A stretch of DNA of 36,661 bases from a virus. The DNA lies in IMG/VR virus record IMGVR_UViG_3300039018_000128, positions 1-36,661 of that record. One strand, given 5' to 3'. Shown in pieces: positions 20,833 to 28,372 of the stretch. Both the position numbers and the translations under genes were made by a program. Each line of letters opens with the position of its first letter. Within the stretch, counting starts at the first letter, position 1. Below the pieces are notes generated by a model. It was not told where the DNA came from. It was given only the letters and a program-made list of their open reading frames with translations, and ran no database searches.

Positions 20833-22395
20833 ATGGCCGTCAATCTTTCAATGCTGGCAGGGGCTGGCGCACAGTTTTTTGACAATAACGGTGTTATTCT
20901 TTCTGGCGGTCTTGTTTACACGTATACCGCAGGCACCACGACCCCACAAGTTGCGTATACGACAAGTTCAGGCAGCACTCCGCACACCAATCCTATTGTG
21001 TTGGATTCAGCGGGCCGCGTTCCGTCTGGTGGTGAAATTTGGCTTACAGACGCAGTTGCGTACAAGTTTGTTTTAAAAACATCCGTTGGGGTTACGATTG
21101 CCACCTATGACAATGTAACCGGCAATTCCAGCGGAATTTATGCTGCTTTTGCTGCATCGTCTGGCTCATCTTTGGTTGGGTATTTACCTCCTGGCACTGG
21201 CGCGGTTGCAACTACAGTGCAAGCTAAATTGCGTGAAACTGTTAATGCTAAAGATTTTGGCGCAGTTGGCGATGGTATCGCTGACGATACGGCGGCCATC
21301 AAAGCCGCCATCGCTTATTTAACAGGTTTGGGCGGCGGTACTTTATTGTTTTCTGTCGGTACTTTTAACGTTTCATCGCCAATAGCTATTACAGCCCCAA
21401 TTAATATTGTTGGCCAAGGTGATGGATATGTTGCGTGGAGTTCATTTTCAGCAACAGTAGGAACAACGTTTAAATATACTCAACTTGAAACTATTGATAA
21501 AGACTTTTTTAATTTTACAGAAATTAATAATGGCGGCGTTGGAATGCAAGATGTTAGGATAGATTGCAACAACAATATTAACAAAGGGCTAGTGTTAAAT
21601 TCAGTCACGGGCGGCATATGGCAAAATATTTATGTTACTTACCCTGTTAATGTTGGTGTTTATCTTGCTGCTAGTACAGCTACTAACTCTTGGAATACAT
21701 TTACTAACTTAAGTGTAGATTGTTTTGGAAATAAGGCTTGTATATGGCTATCTGGGTTTTTTAATGAAGGAAATGCTTGTCATAACACTTTTATAACTAC
21801 TCGTTTAAATTTTGGGTCAACTAGCGGTGGAAGTGGGCATGGTATTTATCTTGGTGGTTGTGATAACAATACTTTTGTAACAACGTATATTTACGCCAAC
21901 CCTGGCTCTGTTGGTTACGGTGTTTATGTAGACCCTACAGAACAAACTAATTTTCCTGGCAATAACCATTTTTTCCATTTACAAGCAAGTACAAAAGGTT
22001 GGTATCAACCAGCTACTACCGCCGTTTCGCCAGCAAGTATATTTGGATACGCGCAAGATAACGGGCAACCGTATCCAATAACAAATGGAACTTATTTAAA
22101 TGTTATTTCCTCAGATAGAGGAAACGTTAGAGGCTCCCCTGGGTTTTCAATTGGATATAGTGTAGGGTCAAATTTTGTAGGTGAAGTTGCAATTCCAATT
22201 GGCAGTGGTTCGTACACTGTTGGTTTTCCTTACGGTGTAGAACCAGACGCAAATTACTATGTGTATTTGACGCCTAAATTTGCAACAGCGCCTTCATATT
22301 ATGTTTTTAATTCTACTGCCTCTGGATTTTCTATACAACTTGCTGCTCCGCAAGCATATGTTGTTTATTTTAATTGGATGATTGTCAGGATATAA
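20833..22395 (+). CDS. Tailspike with pectate-lyase-type beta-helix
   Basis: 520 aa. Residues 1-96 look like a virion-anchoring head domain (MAVNLSMLAGAGAQFF, GGLVYTYTAGTTTPQVAY, PSGGEIWLTDAVAYKFVL). Residues 138-160 (NAKDFGAVGDGIADDTAAI) are the start signature of Pectate_lyase_3 beta-helices, followed by repeated Asn/Gly/Thr coils, and a C-terminal beta domain (about 450-520) that likely locks the trimer. P22 tailspike is longer (666 aa). It probably binds and may cut host surface polysaccharide; catalytic acids cannot be fixed. From about 21350 the DNA becomes clearly AT-rich relative to neighbours. Confidence 0.85.
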   Translation: MAVNLSMLAGAGAQFFDNNGVILSGGLVYTYTAGTTTPQVAYTTSSGSTPHTNPIVLDSAGRVPSGGEIWLTDAVAYKFVLKTSVGVTIATYDNVTGNSSGIYAAFAASSGSSLVGYLPPGTGAVATTVQAKLRETVNAKDFGAVGDGIADDTAAIKAAIAYLTGLGGGTLLFSVGTFNVSSPIAITAPINIVGQGDGYVAWSSFSATVGTTFKYTQLETIDKDFFNFTEINNGGVGMQDVRIDCNNNINKGLVLNSVTGGIWQNIYVTYPVNVGVYLAASTATNSWNTFTNLSVDCFGNKACIWLSGFFNEGNACHNTFITTRLNFGSTSGGSGHGIYLGGCDNNTFVTTYIYANPGSVGYGVYVDPTEQTNFPGNNHFFHLQASTKGWYQPATTAVSPASIFGYAQDNGQPYPITNGTYLNVISSDRGNVRGSPGFSIGYSVGSNFVGEVAIPIGSGSYTVGFPYGVEPDANYYVYLTPKFATAPSYYVFNSTASGFSIQLAAPQAYVVYFNWMIVRI

Positions 22396-22396
22396 A

Positions 22397-22714
22397 ATGC
22401 CAAACACATATAGCTGGAAAATAAATTCTTTAAGCTGCGATTCAGCCGAACATAGCAATGTTGTGGTGTTTGCCGAATGGATTGTTGAAGGGTCAAACGG
22501 GGTAAATATTGTTTTAACTCGCGGCATTCAACCCTTGGCTTACAACAAAGATTCAGTTTTTATTCCTTACAAAAATCTTGCGGAATTAACCGTAATTCAA
22601 TGGGTGCAAAATGCTATGGGTCAACACAGAATTAGCCAAGTTCAAAAAACATTGGATGACCTACTGACTGCCGCACCGTCTATAGCAAACCAACCTTTGC
22701 CTTGGGTAAAATAA
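22397..22714 (+). CDS. DUF7936-like small protein after the tailspike
   Basis: 105 aa from ATG 22397, one base past the tailspike stop. MPNTYSWKINSLSCDSAEHS at the start, a beta-rich body, then LTVIQWVQNAMGQHRISQVQ and a C-terminal PLPWVK. This order (T-Y-x-W start, V-Q-x-W-V, K/Q-PLPW end) fits a small phage family that I recall as DUF7936, usually near fibre genes. A fibre accessory or assembly role is inferred. Confidence 0.65.
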   Translation: MPNTYSWKINSLSCDSAEHSNVVVFAEWIVEGSNGVNIVLTRGIQPLAYNKDSVFIPYKNLAELTVIQWVQNAMGQHRISQVQKTLDDLLTAAPSIANQPLPWVK

Positions 22715-22715
22715 A

Positions 22716-23681
22716 GTGGCTAACAGCAAAATTTCCGCATTAACTTCCGCAACTACAGTTACGGGAACGGAAGTTTTGCCTATTGTTCAAAGTAGTGCAA
22801 CGGTCAAACTTGCCATTTCTGACTTAACGCCAGGGTTTGCCAATACGTTTGGGTTTAAAAATCGTTTAATGAACGGCTCTATGGAAAGTGCTTTGTACGG
22901 CACATCAGGAACCGTTGCAAATTCTACGGCGGTTCCTACATCGTCTACAGGTTACATAACGGTAGATAGATGGTTTATGTACGCTACTGGAGCCGCACTT
23001 ACGGCAACCCAACAAAAAATAATGTCTACGGGTATTCCGTATCAAACGCTCATAACTGGCGCAGCAAGCAATACTGTATTTGGAATTGGGCAACGAATTG
23101 AAGATGTAAATTCTTGCGATTTAGCAGGGAAAACTTGCAATCTTTCTGTCTATTTGCAAGGGAATGGGGTAACTACAGTTACTTGGACTGCGTACTACGC
23201 AAACACTTCTAACACATTTGGAACTATTGCAACCCCTACAAAAACATCTATTGCTACCGGCACATTTACAATAAATGGAACATTGACAAGGTACAACGCA
23301 CAAGTTAGCGTCCCCGCCGCCGCGTACACTGGAATTGAAATATTGTTTACTGTAGCGGGTATTACCGCAGGCAATAATTTTGTTATTACTGGTGTTCAAT
23401 TTGAGTTAGGTAGTAAAACAACTTCTTATGATTTTAGGTCTTTACAGCAAGAATACCCTTTAGTTATGCGATACAGAGAAAACGGAAGTTATCGTTGGCG
23501 CGGTGTTGATGGTGGCGCAACTGATGTCGTAACAAACTCATTTAAAGTTTATAAATACGCCACTCCAACTGTAAGCGTAGGAACGGCAAATATTTATCAA
23601 GACGCTTTTGCTATAGCTTTAACCGGCGTCCCGTATGATACCGGCACTGTATCTTGGTATGCTACCTCGGAGATTGCATAA
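22716..23681 (+). CDS. Fibre/adhesin-like protein with carbohydrate-binding-type domain
   Basis: 321 aa from GTG 22716 right after the previous stop. The N-terminus (SKISALTSATTVTGTEVLPI, VQSSATVKLAISDL) repeats the layout of the 27578 protein, a probable attachment tag. Then FKNRLMNGSMESALYG starts a beta-sandwich like those of phage fibre carbohydrate-binding modules, with the typical FVITGVQFELGSKTTSYDFR near 220-245. AT-rich DNA like the tailspike. Probably a second receptor-binding or decoration protein. Confidence 0.7.
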   Translation: MANSKISALTSATTVTGTEVLPIVQSSATVKLAISDLTPGFANTFGFKNRLMNGSMESALYGTSGTVANSTAVPTSSTGYITVDRWFMYATGAALTATQQKIMSTGIPYQTLITGAASNTVFGIGQRIEDVNSCDLAGKTCNLSVYLQGNGVTTVTWTAYYANTSNTFGTIATPTKTSIATGTFTINGTLTRYNAQVSVPAAAYTGIEILFTVAGITAGNNFVITGVQFELGSKTTSYDFRSLQQEYPLVMRYRENGSYRWRGVDGGATDVVTNSFKVYKYATPTVSVGTANIYQDAFAIALTGVPYDTGTVSWYATSEIA

Positions 23682-23839
23682 TGTATCAAATCGTAAACGA
23701 CCCCGCGACTAAAGAGCCAATAAATGTTGTGCTGCGATTAACTGACGGTTTTAGCATACCGTTTGATGAAAAAAATAGTGACTATCAAGCATATCTTGCA
23801 TGGCTTGCACAAGGAAATACGCCTACACCCGCCAATTAA
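23681..23839 (+). CDS. 52-aa XkdW-like tail-associated protein
   Basis: ATG overlaps the previous TAA by one base. The short protein ends with IPFDEKNSDYQAYLAWLAQG and NTPTPAN, a pattern common at the ends of phage fibre proteins and in small XkdW-type proteins. It is probably a small fibre-associated or assembly protein. Last gene of the AT-rich island. Confidence 0.65.
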   Translation: MYQIVNDPATKEPINVVLRLTDGFSIPFDEKNSDYQAYLAWLAQGNTPTPAN

Positions 23840-23909
23840 ATGATAAATTCCAGCATAATGCTGAAAACACGTACTGGTGCGTTCACCAGGGATTCTATGG
23901 AATCGAAAA

Positions 23910-24671
23910 ATGTCAGAAGAAAACCTAGCGGTAGTAGACCCCGCGCCGGAACAGGAAGCAACGGCTGCACCTGAACCTGAAGTTAAAGCGCCGGAAGCAG
24001 AAGCACCCAAGACCTTCTCGCAAGAGGAACTTGATGCAGCTATTGGAAAACGCCTCGCAAGAGAGCAACGAAAGTGGGAACGGGAACAAGCACAGAGGGT
24101 TGCGGAAACGCAGACCTTGAGGGCTCCGGCAGTACAGTCTGTCGATCAGTTTGAAACGCCAGAGGCTTACGCCGATGCGTTGGCCTATCAAAAGGCCGAA
24201 CAATTGATCGCGCAGCGCGAAGCGGCCAAGCAGCACTCGCAAGTTCTTGAGAGTTATCACGACAAGGAAGAGGAAGCCCGCGCTAAGTATGATGACTTTG
24301 AACAAGTTGCATACAACCCCAAGCTGCCAATTACGGATGTGATGGCCGATACGATTCGGTCTTCGGATGTTGGGCCTGAGTTAGCTTACTACCTCGGAAC
24401 TAACCCCAAAGACGCAGAGCGTATATCTCGCCTAGCCCCGCTTGCACAGGCAAAGGAAATTGGGAAGATTGAGGCCAAATTGGCGTCTGATCCACCAATG
24501 AAACGTACGACATCCGCGCCAGCGCCGATTTCGCCTGTCACTGCCCGATCCACTGGATCACCGGCCTATGACACTACTGATCCCAGGTCTACCAAGACCA
24601 TGACGGATTCGCAGTGGATTGAAGCCGAACGCAAACGACAGATGAAGAAGTGGGAAGCGCAAAACCGCTAA
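23910..24671 (+). CDS. Scaffolding protein
   Basis: 253 aa from ATG 23910; a GTG at 23877 would add 11 residues but is not favoured. Acidic, Pro/Ala-rich N-terminus (EQEATAAPEPEVKAPEAEAP), a long Gln/Glu/Arg helix (GKRLAREQRKWEREQAQRVA), a central FEQVAYNPKLPITDVMADTI and a basic C-terminal helix (DSQWIEAERKRQMKKWEAQN), as in P22-type scaffolds whose C-terminal helix-turn-helix binds coat. It lies directly before the coat gene. Guides procapsid assembly and then leaves. Confidence 0.85.
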   Translation: MSEENLAVVDPAPEQEATAAPEPEVKAPEAEAPKTFSQEELDAAIGKRLAREQRKWEREQAQRVAETQTLRAPAVQSVDQFETPEAYADALAYQKAEQLIAQREAAKQHSQVLESYHDKEEEARAKYDDFEQVAYNPKLPITDVMADTIRSSDVGPELAYYLGTNPKDAERISRLAPLAQAKEIGKIEAKLASDPPMKRTTSAPAPISPVTARSTGSPAYDTTDPRSTKTMTDSQWIEAERKRQMKKWEAQNR

Positions 24672-24692
24672 CTTTTTTAAGGACTTTTTTTC

Positions 24693-25904
24693 ATGTCTAA
24701 TAGTATCCTAACCATTGATATGATTACCCGGAAGGCTCTCGAAATCCTCGAGAACAACCTGGTACTCACCCGTAACGTAAACCGTCAGTACGACGACAGC
24801 TTTGCTGTCAGTGGTGCCAAGATTGGTTCTACTCTGCGTATTCGTCTGCCCGACCGCGCTTTGGTTACTGACGGTGCCGCCCTGCAAGTTCAGGACGACA
24901 ACGAACAGTTCACCACTTTGTCTGTCGCCTCGCAAAAGCATATTGGCGTGAACTTCACTTCTGCTGAATTGACCATGCAGTTGGACGACTTTGCAGAGCG
25001 TGTGTTGAAGCCTCGTATCAGCCAGTTGGCCTCCAGCATTGATGCTGATGTCGCCAATGCGTACAAAACCATCGGTAACACTGTCGGCACCCCCGGCACG
25101 ACTCCTTCTACTTCTTTGGTGCTGTTGCAAGCCCAGCAGAAGCTGAACGAGAACGCCGCTGTAATGTCGCCCCGCTATGCAACGGTTAACCCCGCTGCAA
25201 ACGCTGGCTTGGTTGAAGGTATGAAGGGCTTGTTCAATCCTACCGACACCATCAGCAAGCAGTTTAAGAACGGCATGATGGGCACTGGCGTGTTGGGCTT
25301 TGATGAAGTCAATATGTCTCAGTCGATCAAGCAGCACACTACTGGTTCGCGCAGCGCTACCGCTTCTACATTGGTTAAGACCCCCGGCGTTACTTCCGAA
25401 GGTTCATCGACCATTCTGTTGGAGCAAGGCTCTGTAACCACGACCATCAAAGCTGGTGACGTGTTCACAATCAGCGGTTGCAATGCTGTTAACCCGCAAA
25501 CCCGTGAAACCACTGGTTCGTTGTTCCAGTTTGTGGCTTTGGCTGATGCAACCGCTGTGGCTGGCACTTGGACTGTGACTGTGGCTGCCATGTACTCTGC
25601 TGCTCACGCACTGGCTACTATGGATGCTCTGCCTGCAACTGGCGGCGTTGTGACCTTCGTGGGCACCGCTTCTACTGCTTACGCACAGAACTTGGTCTAC
25701 CACAAGGACGCTATCACGTTTGCTACCGCTGACTTGTTGCTGCCCCAAGGTGTTGACATGGCTGCCCGTGCAGTTCATAACGGTATCAGCTTGCGCGTTG
25801 TTCGTCAGTACGACATCAACAACGACCGTATGCCTTGCCGTATTGACGTGCTGTATGGCTTTAGCACCATTCGTCCACAGATGGCTTGCCGCATCTGGGG
25901 TTAA
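24693..25904 (+). CDS. P22-type major capsid (coat) protein
   Basis: 403 aa (P22 coat 430). It begins with the P22 coat-like N-arm (MITRKALEILENNLVLTRNV), SQKHIGVNFTSAELTMQLDD, and a mid section with KAGDVFTISGCNAVNPQTRE, like the P22 insertion domain, ending FSTIRPQMACRIWG. HK97 fold by family. A short gap after the scaffold. No maturation protease is present, as expected for this family. Confidence 0.92.
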   Translation: MSNSILTIDMITRKALEILENNLVLTRNVNRQYDDSFAVSGAKIGSTLRIRLPDRALVTDGAALQVQDDNEQFTTLSVASQKHIGVNFTSAELTMQLDDFAERVLKPRISQLASSIDADVANAYKTIGNTVGTPGTTPSTSLVLLQAQQKLNENAAVMSPRYATVNPAANAGLVEGMKGLFNPTDTISKQFKNGMMGTGVLGFDEVNMSQSIKQHTTGSRSATASTLVKTPGVTSEGSSTILLEQGSVTTTIKAGDVFTISGCNAVNPQTRETTGSLFQFVALADATAVAGTWTVTVAAMYSAAHALATMDALPATGGVVTFVGTASTAYAQNLVYHKDAITFATADLLLPQGVDMAARAVHNGISLRVVRQYDINNDRMPCRIDVLYGFSTIRPQMACRIWG

Positions 25905-25930
25905 TCAGTAATTTTTTAAGGAAATTTATC

Positions 25931-26338
25931 ATGGCTTTACCTAATGGCGCAGGCGGTTACCAAGTTGGTGCAGGCAACCGTCAAGAAACTATCATGGGCG
26001 CAATGGCCGCCCCTCAGACAGCTACGGCTACTGCGACCCTAACGGCAGCGCAAATTGTCAATCAGATGCTGGTGGCTAATCCCTCCACATCTGCTGCAAC
26101 ATACACGCTGCCTTTGGGCACTGCAATTGATGCGGCTGTTCCTAACGCTACTGTTGGCAGCACGTTTGACTTGTCAATCGTAAACATTGGCACTAGTTCC
26201 GGCGCGGTGACATTGGCTGTTAACACTGGTGTAACCGACGGCGGCAACGCTTTGGTTGCTATCGCTGTAACAACTAGCCAATTGTTCCGCTTCCGTAAAA
26301 CTGGTGACGGCACTTACGTTGTGTATCGTTTAGGCTAA
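25931..26338 (+). CDS. Small beta-rich protein, probable head decoration
   Basis: 135 aa from ATG 25931 (AAGGA upstream). MALPNGAGGYQVGAGNRQET, then alternating hydrophobic beta sequence (STFDLSIVNIGTSSGAVTLA; TTSQLFRFRKTGDGTYVVYR). No catalytic motif. Located right after the coat gene and followed by a UUCG terminator-like hairpin, so it is likely a capsid-surface protein made in high amount with the coat. Confidence 0.65.
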   Translation: MALPNGAGGYQVGAGNRQETIMGAMAAPQTATATATLTAAQIVNQMLVANPSTSAATYTLPLGTAIDAAVPNATVGSTFDLSIVNIGTSSGAVTLAVNTGVTDGGNALVAIAVTTSQLFRFRKTGDGTYVVYRLG

Positions 26339-26342
26339 ACCG

Positions 26343-26366
26343 AATGGGGCTTCGGCCCCGTTCTTT
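26343..26366 (+). terminator. UUCG hairpin after the coat/decoration pair
   Basis: AATGGGGC-TTCG-GCCCCGTT followed by CTTT. A GC-rich stem with a very stable tetraloop but only a short U-run. It probably gives partial termination so that coat and decoration messages exceed those downstream. Confidence 0.65.
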
Positions 26367-26377
26367 AAGGAATCAAT

Positions 26378-26635
26378 ATGCCAAATACCAAATCAATTGG
26401 TGTCGCTTATGAAGACCAGCAGCTTGACGGCGCGGTGATGGGTAAGTCAGGTGGTACTGCCGGATTTTTCGGCGCTACCCCTACCAACCAACTTGCGGCG
26501 CTCACTTCGTTGGACTTCTCGACCCTCACCACTGCAAGCGTCGGCGCTTTAACCACCGCTCAGATTTCTGCCCTGCAAACTAATGTCAACGGCATTATTA
26601 CGGGTCTGAAATCTTTGGGGATCATGGCTTCGTAA
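26378..26635 (+). CDS. Small head-fibre-like protein with shared N-terminal tag
   Basis: 85 aa. The tag [14 protein letters not shown] matches the 17423 protein. The C-terminal part is a Thr/Ala/Leu repeat helix (TSLDFSTLTTASVGALTTAQ). Similar tag-bearing proteins are annotated as head fibre proteins. A terminator follows the gene. The tag may direct it to the same capsid or connector site as the 17423 protein. Confidence 0.65.
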   Translation: MPNTKSIGVAYEDQQLDGAVMGKSGGTAGFFGATPTNQLAALTSLDFSTLTTASVGALTTAQISALQTNVNGIITGLKSLGIMAS

Positions 26636-26644
26636 ACTAAAGGG

Positions 26645-26667
26645 AAGGGGGCCACAAGCCCCCTTTT
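26645..26667 (+). terminator. Rho-independent terminator
   Basis: AAGGGGGC-CACAA-GCCCCCTT followed by TT, an 8-bp GC-rich stem with a T-run, just after the gene at 26378. Likely separates the coat group from the connector group, at least partly. Confidence 0.75.
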
Positions 26668-26671
26668 CAGT

Positions 26672-26857
26672 ATGAACATTTACCTATCCCACCCTGTTCA
26701 TGGCCGCAAAGTAGCGACTATGGAACTTGAAGCAGCCTACGATGAAACAAACGGCTGGACACGATATACTCTGGATACGCCCGAAGTCACTGAGGCGGCT
26801 CCTGTTAACGCACTGGAAGTAAAGCGCCGTCGTAGAACCGAAACTGAAGGAGCCTAG
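26672..26857 (+). CDS. Small hypothetical protein before the gp4-like gene
   Basis: 61 aa, MNIYLSHPVHGRKVATMELE start, then a polar middle (TNGWTRYTLDTPEVTEAAPV) and a basic end (KRRRRTETEGA). The start lies only 4 bases after the terminator stem, with no clear ribosome site. Short proteins with a lysine/arginine tail are often found just before the connector gene in such phages. Function unknown. Confidence 0.6.
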   Translation: MNIYLSHPVHGRKVATMELEAAYDETNGWTRYTLDTPEVTEAAPVNALEVKRRRRTETEGA

Positions 26858-26859
26858 TC

Positions 26860-27576
26860 ATGGCCGTTTACACCGCTGGCGATCAGATTAACCGAGCCCT
26901 TCGGTTGCTTGGCGTGCTGGCCGAAGGCGAAACTACTTCTGCTTCAGTGTCGCAAGACAGCTTGACGGCGCTCAACCAGATGATCGATAGTTGGAACACT
27001 GAACGACTGTCGGTGTTTAGCACCCAAGATCAAATGTTTACGTGGCCCGCTGGTCAGATTAACCGCACTCTTGGCCCAACAGGCAACTTTGTTGGCAACC
27101 GTCCTATTCTGTTGGATGACGCGACCTACTACCGCGACCCAGGCACCAACGTCAGCTTTGGCATTAAATTTATTAACCAACAGCAGTACGACGGTATTGC
27201 TGTCAAGACGGTTACGTCCACTTATCCGCAAGTTATTTTTGTCAACATGACATATCCTAATATTGATATGTTCATCTACCCCAAGCCCACACGGGACTTG
27301 GAATGGCACTTTATCAGCGTTCAAGAGTTGACCCAGCCTGCTAACTTGGCGACCAACATTCTGTTCCCGCCTGGTTACTTGCGTGCCTTTACGTACAACT
27401 TGGCCTGCGAAATCGCGCCTGAGTTTGGCGTGGAGCCCAGCCCCCAAGTGCAGCGCATTGCTATGACCAGCAAGCGCAATCTAAAGCGCATCAACAACCC
27501 TGATGACGTAATGTCTATGCCTTACGCCATTGTCGCCACCCGCCAACGCTTTAACATTTACGCAGGAAACTACTAA
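26860..27576 (+). CDS. P22 gp4-like head-to-tail connector
   Basis: 238 aa (P22 gp4 about 166). MAVYTAGDQINRALRLLGVL, then SVSQDSLTALNQMIDSWNTE, is the typical opening of the P22 tail accessory factor gp4 family. The body includes aromatic strands (PNIDMFIYPKPTRDLEWHF) and an extra C-terminal part (PGYLRAFTYNLACEIAPEFG; AMTSKRNLKRINN). gp4 binds the portal and is the first tail adaptor; some family members have peptidoglycan hydrolase activity, which cannot be judged here. Starts 2 bases after the previous stop. Confidence 0.85.
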   Translation: MAVYTAGDQINRALRLLGVLAEGETTSASVSQDSLTALNQMIDSWNTERLSVFSTQDQMFTWPAGQINRTLGPTGNFVGNRPILLDDATYYRDPGTNVSFGIKFINQQQYDGIAVKTVTSTYPQVIFVNMTYPNIDMFIYPKPTRDLEWHFISVQELTQPANLATNILFPPGYLRAFTYNLACEIAPEFGVEPSPQVQRIAMTSKRNLKRINNPDDVMSMPYAIVATRQRFNIYAGNY

Positions 27577-27577
27577 C

Positions 27578-28372
27578 ATGGCAACTATCGCAATTTCATC
27601 TCTCCCCGTCGCAACTGCTGCTGCCGTTGGCGATGTCTTGCCAATTGTGCAAGGCGGCACAACAAAACAACTTACTAACGCGCTGCTATTTACCAGCCCC
27701 ACATTGGTAACGCCCGCTTTAGGAACCGTTGCTAGTGGCAATATTAGCGCTTGTACTAGCAATGGTATGGTAATGGTAGCGCCTGCGCTTGGCACGCCTG
27801 CAAGTGGCACTTTATCCAACTGTACAGGGTTGCCTATCGCCACTGGAGTAAGTGGATTAGGCTCTAGCGTGGCGGCATTTTTAGCGACCCCAAGCAGCGC
27901 CAATCTTAGAACAGCTTTGACTGATGAAACAGGTACAGGCTCTGCCGTATTTGCGACATCACCTACGTTAGTAACGCCGGTAATTGGCGCGGCCACAGGT
28001 ACAAGTTTGACAGCTTCAGGTGTAATTGCGTCAACTGGCACGGCTGGTGTGGGTTATGCCACAGGCGCAGGCGGTGCGGTCACTCAGATCACCAGCCGAA
28101 CCACCGGCGTGACGATGGACAAAACAACGGGTGCAATTACCCTTTTCAGCGCGGCAGGCTCGGCAACAGCGGCAACTTTTACTGTGACCAACAGCACTGT
28201 GGCGGCAACCGATGTCATTATCTTGAACCAAAAGTCAGGCACAGACCTATATGACCTAATGGTCACTGCAGTGGCGGCTGGAAGTTTTAACATCACATTC
28301 CGTACCACTGGTGGCACGACCACAGAAACTCCAGTATTTAACTTTGCAGTTATCAAAGGTGTAGCTGCCTAA
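27578..28372 (+). CDS. Beta-rich virion protein sharing two modules with other genes
   Basis: 264 aa. N-terminus MATIAISSLPVATAAAVGDV with VLPIVQGGTTKQLTNALL matches that of the 22716 protein. The middle is Gly/Thr/Ser-rich (PTLVTPALGTVASGN), typical of extended fibre stalks. The C-terminal ~110 residues (GYATGAGGAVTQITSRTT ... VAATDVIILNQKSGTD ... FNFAVIKGVAA) are homologous to the 17423 protein. Located between the gp4-like and gp10-like genes, it may be a surface fibre or decoration at the neck. Confidence 0.7.
   Translation: MATIAISSLPVATAAAVGDVLPIVQGGTTKQLTNALLFTSPTLVTPALGTVASGNISACTSNGMVMVAPALGTPASGTLSNCTGLPIATGVSGLGSSVAAFLATPSSANLRTALTDETGTGSAVFATSPTLVTPVIGAATGTSLTASGVIASTGTAGVGYATGAGGAVTQITSRTTGVTMDKTTGAITLFSAAGSATAATFTVTNSTVAATDVIILNQKSGTDLYDLMVTAVAAGSFNITFRTTGGTTTETPVFNFAVIKGVAA

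Noticed and set aside
23877-24671. Scaffold start at GTG 23877
   Set aside because: ATG 23910 gives a typical acidic scaffold N-terminus; the GTG adds residues without similarity or a clear site.
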